Shown here: positions 18,892-28,284 of the stretch, piece by piece
Layout: the number at the start of each line of letters is the position of its first letter
Numbering within the stretch: the first letter of the stretch is position 1
Origin: Antiquaquibacter oligotrophicus
GTDB taxonomy: Bacteria > Actinomycetota > Actinomycetes > Actinomycetales > Microbacteriaceae
Assembly (NCBI RefSeq): GCF_020535405.1
Contig: NZ_CP085036.1
Span: 1,984,001-2,048,000 of the forward strand
Direction: 5' to 3'
Length of the DNA: 64,000 nt
The notes under the pieces: generated by a model
Databases searched by the model: none
What the model was told of the DNA's origin: nothing
Seen by the model: only the letters and a program-made list of their open reading frames with translations
Made by a program: the position numbers and the translations under genes

Positions 18892-21174
18892 GTGGTTGCC
18901 GCCCTGTACCGCCGTTACCGGCCAGAGACGTTCGCCGAGCTCATCGGCCAGTCGCAGGTGACCGATCCGCTCCGCACGGCGCTGCGAACCGATCGCGTCA
19001 ACCACGCGTACCTCTTCTCCGGCCCCCGTGGTTGCGGTAAGACGACGAGCGCCCGTATTCTCGCGCGCTGCCTCAACTGCGCCGAGGGCCCCACCGACAC
19101 CCCGTGCGGCGTGTGCCCGAGCTGCATCGAGCTGAGCCGCGACGGCGCAGGCAGCCTCGACGTGGTGGAGATCGACGCGGCATCCCACAACGGTGTCGAC
19201 GACGCCCGCGACCTGCGAGAGCGCGCCGTTTTCGCTCCCGCCCGCGACCGCTTCAAGATCTTCATCCTCGATGAGGCCCACATGGTCACACCGCAGGGCT
19301 TCAACGCGCTGCTGAAAATCGTCGAGGAGCCGCCGGAGCACGTCAAGTTCATCTTCGCGACCACCGAGCCCGAGAAGGTCATCGGCACGATCCGCAGTCG
19401 CACCCACCACTACCCGTTCCGCTTGGTGCCGCCGGCGCAGCTGCTCGATTATGTGCAGGAGCTGTGCGACAGCGAGGGTGTGTCCGTGGATGCCGGGGTG
19501 CTGCCCCTGGTGGTGCGCGCTGGTGGTGGCTCCGTGCGTGACACCCTCTCGCTGCTGGACCAGCTCATCGCAGGCAGCGAGGGCGACACCATCGAGTACG
19601 AGCGTGCGGTGGCGCTGCTCGGGTACACCCACGGCGAGCTGCTGGACGAGGTGGTCGATGCGATCGGCGCCCGGGACGCGGCATCCGTGTTCGCGTCGCT
19701 GGATCGCGTGATCCAGACCGGCCAGGACCCGCGACGTTTCGTCGAGGACCTTCTCGAGCGGCTGCGCGACCTCATCATCGTGGCGGCGACGCGCGGTAAT
19801 GCGCAGGCGGTGCTGCGCGGCATCCCGCAGGACCAGCTCGACCGCATGTCCGCCCAGGCGCAGGCGTTCGGCTCGGCGGAGCTGTCGCGGGCGGCGGATG
19901 TTGTCAACGCTGCCCTCACGGAGATGACGGGTGCCACGAGCCCCCGCCTCCACCTCGAACTGATGGCCGCGCGCATCCTCGTGCCCTCGAGCGACGACAC
20001 CGAGCGGGGTGCCCTCGCCCGTGTGGAGCGTCTCGAGCGCCGCATCGGCGTGGATGGGGGAGCGGCGCAGGCCCCGGCCGCTGCCGCCGCGCAGCCGTCG
20101 GCCGCTGCCGCCGTGCCGCATCGCGGAGATTCTCCCGCCACGCCGTCCGCAGACGAGCAACAGGCCGCACCCGCCGAGAACCTCCGCGACGCGGCCCCCG
20201 ACAGCGCCACCCCCGCGGGTACCGCCCCCGCGGAAACCGCCGGAGCCTCGGAGCCTGCCCCTGATACCGCTGGTCGAGGAGCTGCGCAGCAGCGTCTCGA
20301 GAGCGAGCCCCCGAGCGAGCCCGACGGGGGCTCCGTCGGCGCTGGCGTCGCGGAATCGCTGCGCGATTCTCCAAGCTCCAGCGTCCCCGTCTCCATCCAG
20401 CAGGTGAAGGACGCGTGGCCCGAGATTCTCGACGTCATCGAGCGCGCCAAACGCACCGCGTGGATGGTGGTCGCCACCGCGAAGCCCCTCGAGCTGCGGG
20501 ACGGCAACGTGCTCGTGCTGTCGTTCCCCAGCCAAAACGATGTGGCTGCCCTCAAGCAGCAGTCCGCCCCCGGCGAGGGTGTCGGCGATCACCTCAAGAA
20601 GGCGATGGTGCAGGTGCTCGGCATCGAGCCGCTGCTCATTGCCCGCGTGTCCGAGTCGGCGCGCCCGGATGCCCAAGCCGACCCCCCGCAGAGCGCCCCT
20701 GCACCGGCGGCTCCAGCCCAGGGCTCCACTGGCTGGGCGGTCGCGCAGATCCCCACATCGTCTGCCCCCACGTCGCTCCCCGAGCACACTCGCACCGCGG
20801 CAGCACCCGACACTTCAGCTCCGGCGACCCCCACCCCCGCGACCTCCGCGCCCGCTGGCACCGCGAAGCAGGCTGCGCCCGCTGGCACCGCGAAGCAGGC
20901 TGCGCCCGCCGCCCCCGGGCAGGCGCCCGCTGCCCCCGCGCAGCAGTCCACGCCCCCGAGTGACCCCGGCGCCCCCGCGCAGCCGGAGCCCCCCGCAGAA
21001 CCGGAGCCCCCTGCAGCGCCCGAGCCGCCGGCGGCTCCCGCGGCGCCGGCGTCGGCATCCGCCAAACCGAAGCCGACCAAGTATGGCGAGGCGGTGGTGC
21101 GCGACCTGCTCGGCGCGACCTTCATCGAGGAGCAGACGATCACCCCGCGCGTGGCGCCGAGGCCCGAGCCGTGA
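18892..21174 (+). CDS. dnaX: DNA polymerase III subunits gamma and tau
   Basis: 760 residues. The GTG at 18892 gives the canonical start [15 protein letters not shown]; the frame stays open further upstream but that part overlaps another gene. It is the clamp-loader ATPase subunit. Walker A GPRGCGKT at residues 44-51, four zinc Cys in the RCLNC and CGVCPSC region (~61-79), and Walker B LDEAHM around Asp127 are intact. Domain III ends near 360. After it comes a long Ala/Pro-rich tau-like tail with low-complexity repeats, including an in-frame palindromic repeat remnant (20269-20303) and a 27-base tandem duplication. No A-rich frameshift site is seen, so a single product is expected. recR follows. 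Confidence 0.95.
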   Translation: MVAALYRRYRPETFAELIGQSQVTDPLRTALRTDRVNHAYLFSGPRGCGKTTSARILARCLNCAEGPTDTPCGVCPSCIELSRDGAGSLDVVEIDAASHNGVDDARDLRERAVFAPARDRFKIFILDEAHMVTPQGFNALLKIVEEPPEHVKFIFATTEPEKVIGTIRSRTHHYPFRLVPPAQLLDYVQELCDSEGVSVDAGVLPLVVRAGGGSVRDTLSLLDQLIAGSEGDTIEYERAVALLGYTHGELLDEVVDAIGARDAASVFASLDRVIQTGQDPRRFVEDLLERLRDLIIVAATRGNAQAVLRGIPQDQLDRMSAQAQAFGSAELSRAADVVNAALTEMTGATSPRLHLELMAARILVPSSDDTERGALARVERLERRIGVDGGAAQAPAAAAAQPSAAAAVPHRGDSPATPSADEQQAAPAENLRDAAPDSATPAGTAPAETAGASEPAPDTAGRGAAQQRLESEPPSEPDGGSVGAGVAESLRDSPSSSVPVSIQQVKDAWPEILDVIERAKRTAWMVVATAKPLELRDGNVLVLSFPSQNDVAALKQQSAPGEGVGDHLKKAMVQVLGIEPLLIARVSESARPDAQADPPQSAPAPAAPAQGSTGWAVAQIPTSSAPTSLPEHTRTAAAPDTSAPATPTPATSAPAGTAKQAAPAGTAKQAAPAAPGQAPAAPAQQSTPPSDPGAPAQPEPPAEPEPPAAPEPPAAPAAPASASAKPKPTKYGEAVVRDLLGATFIEEQTITPRVAPRPEP
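20269..20303. repeat. Family B palindromic repeat embedded in dnaX coding sequence
   Basis: GCTGGTCGAGGAGCTGCGC and then GCGTCTCGAGA match the family B unit seen between genes at 23474, 50297 and 51105. Here the usual TTGA reads TCGA, so the codon is CGA and not the stop TGA. The frame runs through the repeat as [11 protein letters not shown]. Confidence 0.65.
20854..20907 (+). repeat. 27-bp tandem duplication in dnaX tail
   Basis: Two adjacent identical 27-base units opening GCTGGCACCGCGAAGCAGG encode AGTAKQAAP twice. It is in frame and lies in the low-complexity linker, so it probably only changes linker length. Confidence 0.9.
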
Positions 21175-21198
21175 CCCGCACTGTGACCCGCTCCGCCT

Positions 21199-21260
21199 CG
21201 CGAGGTGCCCACTTCGGTGGGTGCAACCGCGCAAACACCCACCGAAGTCGGCACCTCACG
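21199..21260. repeat. 62-bp palindromic repeat, family A, copy 4
   Basis: Same element between dnaX and recR, with one or two base changes in each arm (CGCGAGG at the left end, AAGTCGGC in the right arm). Its length is again exactly 62 bases. Confidence 0.88.
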
Positions 21261-21292
21261 ATCGCCCGCGGCGGGAGAGGGGCGCGCGACTG

Positions 21293-21889
21293 ATGTACGA
21301 CGGCATCGTTCAGGAACTCATCGACGAGCTCGGCCGCCTTCCGGGTATCGGCCCGAAGTCGGCGCAGCGTATCGCGTTCCACATCCTGCAGACGGAAAGC
21401 TTCGACGTGACCCGCCTGAGTGAGATCCTTCGCGAGGTGCGCGACAAGGTGCGGTTCTGCGAGATCTGCGGCAACGTCACCGAGGAGTCGACGTGCGCGA
21501 TCTGCCGTGACCCGCGGCGCTCCGGTGCCACGATCTGTGTGGTCGAGGAGGCGAAGGATGTTGTCGCCATCGAGCGAACCCGTGAGTTCAAGGGTCTCTA
21601 CCACGTGCTCGGCGGGGCGATCAGCCCGATCGACGGCATCGGACCGGACGACCTCCGCATCCGCCAGCTCCTCACGCGCCTGGCCGATGGCACGGTCACC
21701 GAGGTGATCATCGCGACCGACCCGAACCTGGAGGGGGAGGCGACGGCCACCTACCTCACGCGCCTGCTGGTGCAGCCGGGGCTGCGGGTGACACGCCTGG
21801 CATCCGGTCTCCCGGTGGGCGGCGACCTCGAGTACGCCGACGAGGTGACCCTGGGCCGCGCCTTCGAGGGCCGCCGCCTGGTGCAGTAA
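21293..21889 (+). CDS. recR: Recombination mediator RecR
   Basis: 198 residues, normal for the family. With RecO and RecF it loads RecA on gapped DNA. A helix-hairpin-helix lies at ~10-30 ([20 protein letters not shown]), a zinc finger at Cys56, Cys59, Cys68 and Cys71 (FCEICG, CAIC), a Toprim domain at ~80-170 ([16 protein letters not shown]) and a C-terminal Walker-B-like [15 protein letters not shown] at 21293 has GGGAGAGGGG upstream. It follows dnaX as in most Gram-positives, though a palindrome now separates them. Confidence 0.97.
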   Translation: MYDGIVQELIDELGRLPGIGPKSAQRIAFHILQTESFDVTRLSEILREVRDKVRFCEICGNVTEESTCAICRDPRRSGATICVVEEAKDVVAIERTREFKGLYHVLGGAISPIDGIGPDDLRIRQLLTRLADGTVTEVIIATDPNLEGEATATYLTRLLVQPGLRVTRLASGLPVGGDLEYADEVTLGRAFEGRRLVQ

Positions 21890-21927
21890 CAGCAGCGTGC
21901 AGTAACTGCCGCGCGACCACCCCCGCT

Positions 21928-22016
21928 GCATCCCAAATACAGGAGATGCGCCCCACATCCTCCCGAGTCGGGCCTGTCGTGTACCGGATGCCCCGAATCT
22001 CCTGCATTTGGGATGC
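21928..22016. repeat. 89-bp palindromic element upstream of lysC
   Basis: Arms of 20 bases (GCATCCCAAATACAGGAGAT at 21928-21947 and its complement at 21997-22016) match at 19 of 20 positions, with a 49-base centre. It lies between recR and the lysC promoter. No second copy is seen in the window, so it may be a MITE-like element or a recR terminator. Confidence 0.7.
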
Positions 22017-22050
22017 GGCGAGCCACCTCACGGCAAGCCCACCCCGGCAA

Positions 22051-22078
22051 GTCACACGGCGTCACGAACGGATAGAAT
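22051..22078 (+). promoter_or_regulatory. Probable lysC promoter
   Basis: GTCACA (22051-22056), a 16-base spacer and TAGAAT (22073-22078), placed 41 bases before the lysC ATG. The -35 match is moderate (4 of 6). Confidence 0.4.
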
Positions 22079-22118
22079 CGCTCCTTGGGCCTTCGCACGC
22101 CCACGACAGGAGTTACCT

Positions 22119-23408
22119 ATGAGCTTGATCGTCCAGAAGTACGGTGGCTCGTCGGTCGCCGACGCGGAGAGCATCAAGCGAGTCGCGAAGCGCATCGTCG
22201 AGACGCGCAAGGCCGGCCACGATGTCGTGGTTGCGGTGAGCGCGATGGGCGACACCACCGACGAGCTCATCGACCTCGCCAACGAGGTCACCCCCATGCC
22301 CGACCCGCGCGAGATGGACATGCTCCTCACCACGGGCGAGCGCATTTCGATGGCGCTTCTGGCGATGGCGATCAAGAGCCTCGGCATGGACGCCCGCAGC
22401 TACACGGGTAGCCAGGCTGGGATGATCACGGATGCCCGCCACGGCGCAGCTCGTATCGTCGATGTCACCCCGGTGCGCTTGCGGGAGGCGCTGGATGAGG
22501 GCGCGATCGTCATCGTGGCAGGATTCCAGGGCTTCAACCGCGACACGAAGGACATCACGACGCTCGGCCGTGGTGGTTCCGACACGACCGCGGTGGCGCT
22601 CGCCGCGGCGCTCGGTGCTGACGTGTGCGAGATTTACACCGATGTCGACGGTATTTTTACCGCCGACCCGCGGGTGGTTCCGAAGGCGCACAAGATCGAT
22701 GTGGTCACGAGCGAGGAGATGCTCGAGCTGGCGGCTGCGGGGGCAAAGGTGCTCTACATCCGTGCGGTCGAGTATGCGCGCAGGCATGGGGTGACGCTGC
22801 ATGTGCGGTCATCCTTCAACAACAACGAGGGCACGTGGGTCGTCGCGTCGTACGACGACGTCAACGACGGCGAGAACAAGGGAGTCACGGTGGAAGAACC
22901 GATCATCACGGGTGTTGCCGGCGATCTGAGCGAGGCGAAGATCACGGTGGTGGGTGTGCCGGATGTTCCGGGCAAGGCCGCGGAAATTTTCACGGTTGTG
23001 GCATCCGCTGGCGCCAACATCGACATGATCGTGCAGAACGTGTCGCTCGCGGCGACCGGTCGCACCGACATTTCGTTCACGCTGCCGAAGTCGGACGGCG
23101 AGAAGGCTCTCACGGCGCTGCGTTCGAGCCAGCCGGACATCGGTTTCGAGTCGCTGCAGTATGACGACCAGATCGGCAAGCTCGCACTCGTCGGCGCGGG
23201 TATGCGCACGAGCGCTGGTGTGTCGGCTCTGCTGTTCCGTTCGCTGTCGGATGCCGGTATCAACATCGAGATGATTTCCACGAGTGAGATCCGTATCTCG
23301 GTGGTGACGCGTGCCGACACCCTCCAGGAGGCGATGCGTGTGGTGCACACCGCGTTCGGCTTGGACGGCGAGGCCGAGGCCATCGTCTACGCGGGCACCG
23401 GCCGCTAG
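22119..23408 (+). CDS. lysC: Aspartate kinase
   Basis: 429 residues from ATG 22119, with AGGAG 10 bases upstream. It phosphorylates aspartate, the first step to lysine, methionine, threonine and diaminopimelate. The kinase domain opens with [10 protein letters not shown] (Lys7 in the nucleotide site) and holds [17 protein letters not shown]. Two ACT domains fill ~265-425 ([29 protein letters not shown]), where actinobacterial enzymes are feedback-inhibited by lysine plus threonine. Gram-positive lysC often has an internal start for a beta subunit; I cannot confirm one here. asd follows 171 bases later, after repeats. Confidence 0.97.
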   Translation: MSLIVQKYGGSSVADAESIKRVAKRIVETRKAGHDVVVAVSAMGDTTDELIDLANEVTPMPDPREMDMLLTTGERISMALLAMAIKSLGMDARSYTGSQAGMITDARHGAARIVDVTPVRLREALDEGAIVIVAGFQGFNRDTKDITTLGRGGSDTTAVALAAALGADVCEIYTDVDGIFTADPRVVPKAHKIDVVTSEEMLELAAAGAKVLYIRAVEYARRHGVTLHVRSSFNNNEGTWVVASYDDVNDGENKGVTVEEPIITGVAGDLSEAKITVVGVPDVPGKAAEIFTVVASAGANIDMIVQNVSLAATGRTDISFTLPKSDGEKALTALRSSQPDIGFESLQYDDQIGKLALVGAGMRTSAGVSALLFRSLSDAGINIEMISTSEIRISVVTRADTLQEAMRVVHTAFGLDGEAEAIVYAGTGR

Positions 23409-23443
23409 CCCCCGCCCCGCCCTGCCCTGCCCCGCCCCCCAAA

Positions 23444-23514
23444 CCTGAGGAGCCGCCGTAGGCGGCCCCACCTGTTGGTTGAGGAGCTCGCGAAGCGAGC
23501 GTCTCGAAACCAAC
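23444..23514. repeat. Family B palindromic repeats between lysC and asd
   Basis: A partial unit (CTGAGGAGCCGCC..., 23446-23466) is followed by a complete unit (23474-23514) of the form GGTTGAGGAGC, hairpin CTCGCGAAGCGAG, CGTCTCGAAACC. The outer arms GGTTGAGGAGC/GTCTCGAAACC recur at 50297 and 51105-51580. A C-rich tract (23409-23440) precedes it. Confidence 0.85.
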
Positions 23515-23537
23515 CCCCCGCACTACCCACCCCTTGA

Positions 23538-24650
<1,113 letters not shown>

Positions 24651-24656
24651 CCCGAA

Positions 24657-24788
24657 CTACCCCATAACCGCCATCACCACGAGTACTGCGGTGGTAACCC
24701 CCACAATGACGACGGCCACGATCCCTACGATCTTGGCGGTGCGCTTTCGTTCAAGGTATTTGTCTGCGTGCTCGTAGCGTCGCGCCAT
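24657..24788 (-). CDS. Small single-pass membrane protein, 43 residues
   Basis: On the minus strand ATG 24788 opens a 43-residue frame: a charged head (MARRYEHADKYLERKRTAK) and one 22-residue hydrophobic segment (IVGIVAVVIVGVTTAVLVVM), ending TAG at 24657, 7 bases past the asd stop. The pattern of charged head plus single membrane helix is typical of real small membrane proteins, and codon use is GC-ending. No homologue is recognised, and no Shine-Dalgarno is obvious. Confidence 0.5.
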   Translation of the reverse strand: MARRYEHADKYLERKRTAKIVGIVAVVIVGVTTAVLVVMAVMG

Positions 24789-24863
24789 GTCGGGTCCCCA
24801 GGGTAAGCGGGCGATCACGGGTAGACCGCACCGTCTCCCATATTTGCAGCGCGCAACAACCGG

Positions 24864-24910
24864 GGTACAGTACCCAATTCGGGTAACCCCCGAACTGGGG
24901 TCACTGTACC
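24864..24910. repeat. Imperfect palindrome upstream of the small membrane protein gene
   Basis: GGTACAGT (24864-24871) pairs with ACTGTACC (24903-24910), and the inner CCCAATTCGGG region pairs with CCGAACTGGGG. It lies between the surface protein terminator and the small minus-strand gene, where it could be an operator or a repeat remnant. Confidence 0.45.
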
Positions 24911-24924
24911 TCGTGCCTTAAACG

Positions 24925-24956
24925 ACGAGAGGGCCCCCCGAAGGAGACCCTCTCGT
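24925..24956 (-). terminator. Hairpin terminator of the small surface protein gene
   Basis: ACGAGAGGG (24925-24933) and CCCTCTCGT (24948-24956) pair perfectly around a 14-base loop, starting 14 bases after the stop codon of the minus-strand gene. Confidence 0.75.
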
Positions 24957-24970
24957 GTGCGAAGCGGATG

Positions 24971-25510
24971 CTACGCGGAGATCTTTTCGCGACGTGCCAC
25001 CGTGATGGCGGCGACAGTAGCGGTGCCGATAAGGAGCATTCCAACTGCACCCCAGATGACGAGCGCCGACACGGTGGAGCCGGTGTTGACGAGGCCGGAG
25101 TCGGTTCCACCACCAGCATCGGCAGGAGTCACCGTGATCGATGCGCTTCCGACATTTCCGGACTCGAGTCCGGTTGCCGTGAACGTGTACACCCCGGTGC
25201 CATTCGTCGGAATGACGAAGCTGGCCTGGAACGATCCGTCGCCCCCTGCGTTGCCGTCGCCGCTCACGGTGCCCGTGAAGATGCCGAGCGTCGCGAGTGA
25301 CGGTGTCGGTTCTCCGGTGACGGTGAACGAGATGGGTTCACCGGGGAAGAACGAACCCGCTGAGAAGGTGACAATTACGGTTCCGCCGGGCGCGGTGCTA
25401 CCCGATACGGAGATGTTTCCCTCCGGCACATAATCTGCGTGTGCTGCGGCGGGCGCGGCGAACAAAGCGATGAGTGCGATTGCCGCTGCGGCAGCGGCCT
25501 TTTTAAACAT
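24971..25510 (-). CDS. Small wall-anchored surface protein with LVNTG sorting-like signal
   Basis: 179 residues from ATG 25510, which has GGGGG upstream; an ATG at 25525 would add five residues. A signal peptide (FKK then poly-Ala/Leu, cleavage near AHA) is followed by one Ig-like beta domain of ~110 residues, a Gly-rich linker and LVNTG, a hydrophobic segment and RREKISA. This is the layout of sortase substrates, but Val-Asn replaces the Pro-x of LPxTG. No sortase gene is in the window. Its place beside the DUF4012 gene may be fortuitous. Confidence 0.7.
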   Translation of the reverse strand: MFKKAAAAAAIALIALFAAPAAAHADYVPEGNISVSGSTAPGGTVIVTFSAGSFFPGEPISFTVTGEPTPSLATLGIFTGTVSGDGNAGGDGSFQASFVIPTNGTGVYTFTATGLESGNVGSASITVTPADAGGGTDSGLVNTGSTVSALVIWGAVGMLLIGTATVAAITVARREKISA

Positions 25511-25590
25511 TATTAGTACCCCCATTGACGATGACTTTTGATCGTCGCATCGTCGAGACGAATTAATTGCTCACCAGTCTAAGCTGAGAA

Positions 25591-27420
25591 TTAGCAGAGA
25601 AGCGAGCTTTCGTATGTTTCGGGTTGGTAAATACCTGGTGTAGCAAGAATGTCGAGGTTGGCGCTCATCCCCGGCTCGAGCAGCATTCTGAAGCGCACGG
25701 TCTTCGATTCTTGCGGCGCGAGTTCGACCGTGACCTGGCTCACGACGTAGTCCTCGTCGAGAGTCTGGAGCGCGCCGATGCTCTCCGTTGCCCCAGCGGA
25801 GTCGACCGAGGAGACACCCTGGTTGATGGAGCCCGGTGGCGCGTATAGGGCGACCATCGTGTGCACGTCTCCAGGTTTCACTCCGAAGGAGCCGCCGCCC
25901 GTCACGTGCGTGGGGAGCTGATCATTCTCCGCTGTGTTGGTGAGGGTCACATCGACGTCGACGGTGCGCCTGCCATCACCGCGACATTGTGCGCTGGCTA
26001 TCGTGATCTCGCGGTCCAGGTAGTAGTCCATCTTCGAGCCGGTCGCATCGTTGAAGTACATCCCGAAACGCGTAGTCTCGGCGTCACTGGGGGGTAGCTC
26101 GCCGGCGAGGGTGGTGCCCGCGATCACCTGCTGCATCGCGTCATCCGGGAACCACATGAGCACGCGACGGTCGGCGCCCGCAGCGGCGAATGCGTCGATC
26201 ATCCGTGACGGATTGACGCTGCCGCTCTTGAGCGCGTCAAAGACCGCTACCGCGGCTGAGGCGAAGAACACATCCTGCTCGACAGGCGAGGGGTAACGCC
26301 AGTACACCTCGCTGAGCAGAAGGTCGACGGCGTTGTCGGCCGAGAGCTCATCTCCGGTCGACAACGTGATGGGACCGGTCGCTTCGAGCAGATAGGACAG
26401 CGCGATGGGGTCCACGGCGACAACGCCGTCGACCTCCACGCCGAATTGCTGCTTCCACATTTCTCGCGCGAGGGCGCCGGAGATCTCAAACTGCGGGGCG
26501 AGGGTGACGTCGAGGATGTACTCGCCGGTGATGTCACCGTAAAGACTGCGCGTGGCGACGGGAAGCTCGAGCACGGGGGAGGGGAAGGTCTGAAAGTCGT
26601 GCGTCGTGGCCTGCTGCACGAGATCCATCCGCCCGCCATCGGTGGCTATGAGCGCCATGGCGCCGGGGATGCCCCCACCCGAGCGCAACTCGGCCGGATT
26701 CTGGAACAGCACGAGGTAGTTGCGTGGCCCGTCGGCGCCCAGCATGGTCGGCAGCAGGGTGAGCGCACCGTCGAGCGACTGCATCGCCAAGGCGACCTCG
26801 TCGAGTGACGTCTGCAGTTCGTCGGCGGCGTCACGCAGAAGCGGGATCGTGTCGTCGCGGCGGATGCTGTGCACGCGCGCCTGCACAGCGGTTATCGCTT
26901 CGGCGGCCTCCGCAACGCGAGGCGCTGCGTCGACGAGGGGCTGCACGTCGATGACTCCATCCACGGGGCGGAGCGATGCGGGGTCCACGGTGCCCGCGAG
27001 CTGCGTCAGCGGCGCGATTCCTTCCCGCGCGAGTTCGTCGACCGACTCGGTCAGCTCTCGCACGAGGCGCAGATTGGCGCCCGCAAACGGCACGATCTCG
27101 ACCGTGCGCCAGACGGGGTCGCCCGTGAGCGAACGGGCGGATGCGGCGTGGCGCTGCAACTGCGCGAGGGACTGGGCTGCGGCATCCGCTTCACCCTTCA
27201 CCACCTGCTGCTGGATGCGACTGGCCAGCGGCACCGCTGCTTCGAGCTCGCCCCTCGCCAACCAGCCCCGCACTCCCACCCACGCGACTGCTGCCAGCAC
27301 GAGCACAGCGATGCCCGCAAGAACCCAGGGCCACACGAGCCTGCGCTTGGGGCGCTCGCGCGTGCGTCGCGATGCTCGAGTCTCGAGGGCCTCGGGCTCG
27401 TTCGTGGTCTCGTCGCTCAC
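25591..27420 (-). CDS. DUF4012 domain membrane protein
   Basis: 609 residues. GTG 27420 is chosen because GAGGA lies about 9 bases before it and the upstream gene ends at 27431. A charged N-terminus (ETRASRRTRERPKRR) precedes one membrane helix (~32-52, VWPWVLAGIAVLVLAAVAWV). The rest is extracellular: a helical region (~60-240), then DUF4012 (~240-420) with YLVLFQNPAELRSGGGIPGA, and a C-terminal beta region ending in Cys. DUF4012 proteins often sit in actinobacterial polysaccharide or wall-polymer loci; no activity is established. A paralogue lies at 62330 with the same opening (GWLARGELEAAVPL here, GFLAKGELEAALPI there). Confidence 0.8.
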   Translation of the reverse strand: MSDETTNEPEALETRASRRTRERPKRRLVWPWVLAGIAVLVLAAVAWVGVRGWLARGELEAAVPLASRIQQQVVKGEADAAAQSLAQLQRHAASARSLTGDPVWRTVEIVPFAGANLRLVRELTESVDELAREGIAPLTQLAGTVDPASLRPVDGVIDVQPLVDAAPRVAEAAEAITAVQARVHSIRRDDTIPLLRDAADELQTSLDEVALAMQSLDGALTLLPTMLGADGPRNYLVLFQNPAELRSGGGIPGAMALIATDGGRMDLVQQATTHDFQTFPSPVLELPVATRSLYGDITGEYILDVTLAPQFEISGALAREMWKQQFGVEVDGVVAVDPIALSYLLEATGPITLSTGDELSADNAVDLLLSEVYWRYPSPVEQDVFFASAAVAVFDALKSGSVNPSRMIDAFAAAGADRRVLMWFPDDAMQQVIAGTTLAGELPPSDAETTRFGMYFNDATGSKMDYYLDREITIASAQCRGDGRRTVDVDVTLTNTAENDQLPTHVTGGGSFGVKPGDVHTMVALYAPPGSINQGVSSVDSAGATESIGALQTLDEDYVVSQVTVELAPQESKTVRFRMLLEPGMSANLDILATPGIYQPETYESSLLC

Positions 27421-27430
27421 GCGGTCATCC

Positions 27431-28150
27431 TCACACGAGCACCGTGAGGGCGAGCGCCCCGTTGAACGCGATGTGCGCGAGGAGCGGCGCCCCGAGCCGC
27501 TTTGTTGTGACCGCAAGCACGCCCGCCCCGGCACCGAAGACCAGGGTCGTGACGAAGTTGACGCCGGCGTCGAGCACGACTGACGCCTGCAGTGCATGGG
27601 GAATCGCGAAAAGTACAGTCGTGACGGCCACCGCCATCACCCGCATGACAGTCGAGGCGCCGGTGCGGAGCAACGAACTCAGGAGTGTGCCACGAAAGAA
27701 CAGCTCCTCGATCACGGGGGCTACCAGCACGGGCACAACGAGGAGGGAGATCGCGAAGAGAATCCGCTGCGAGTCGGACACCCCGATCGGCACCGACATA
27801 ATCGGGAGCGTCGCCGAGCCACGCATGAGCATTTCGATTCCGCTGGCAACGACGCGGAGTACCAGGCCCGCACCGAAACCCCAGAGAAGATCAATGGGCT
27901 TGAGGGTCCAGCGCACCCGGCCTCGGCCATCCCATTTGCGGTTCCGCACGACGATCGCCGCGGCGATGAGGGGAACCCAGAAGGCGAGGTAGCCAGCCGT
28001 AATGAAGATGAGGGAGCCGCTGTCATTCGTCTGAAGTGCGACGCCCCGCACGGCAAAGGCGAGCACGGCGGCAGCGCCGAGGGCGACTAGGGCGGCGGGC
28101 AGATCGCGGCGGGGCCAACGCGATTCCGCGCGCGATCGTTCGGTCCCCAT
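27431..28150 (-). CDS. CPBP family intramembrane metalloprotease
   Basis: 239 residues from ATG 28150 (AAGG upstream); longer forms upstream lack a good start. Six or more hydrophobic segments. The CPBP (Abi/CAAX-protease-like) motifs are present: Glu148-Glu149 and Arg153 in EELFFRG, His185 in FAIPHA, and His226 with Asn230 in HIAFNG. Bacterial members cut membrane proteins or act in bacteriocin immunity; the substrate is unknown. It lies 10 bases upstream of the DUF4012 gene, so they form an operon. Confidence 0.85.
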   Translation of the reverse strand: MGTERSRAESRWPRRDLPAALVALGAAAVLAFAVRGVALQTNDSGSLIFITAGYLAFWVPLIAAAIVVRNRKWDGRGRVRWTLKPIDLLWGFGAGLVLRVVASGIEMLMRGSATLPIMSVPIGVSDSQRILFAISLLVVPVLVAPVIEELFFRGTLLSSLLRTGASTVMRVMAVAVTTVLFAIPHALQASVVLDAGVNFVTTLVFGAGAGVLAVTTKRLGAPLLAHIAFNGALALTVLV

Positions 28151-28284
28151 GAGACCAACCTTATGCAACGCGCCGTCGAGCGCTAGTGTCGCCGCGCCTC
28201 GCATTGGGGGCGCGAGGAGTTTGCAAGGGGGTTTCACTCTCGTTAGCGTGGGGCACACGGCAGGGGACGCCGTAGGGGGCAGCT

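Noticed and set aside
18823..20787. 654-codon open frame opposite dnaX
   Set aside because: It is antisense to a fully conserved dnaX and has no recognisable domain; long antisense frames are expected at this GC content.
18892..21174. Programmed frameshift in dnaX
   Set aside because: No A-rich slippery heptamer is seen near the end of domain III.
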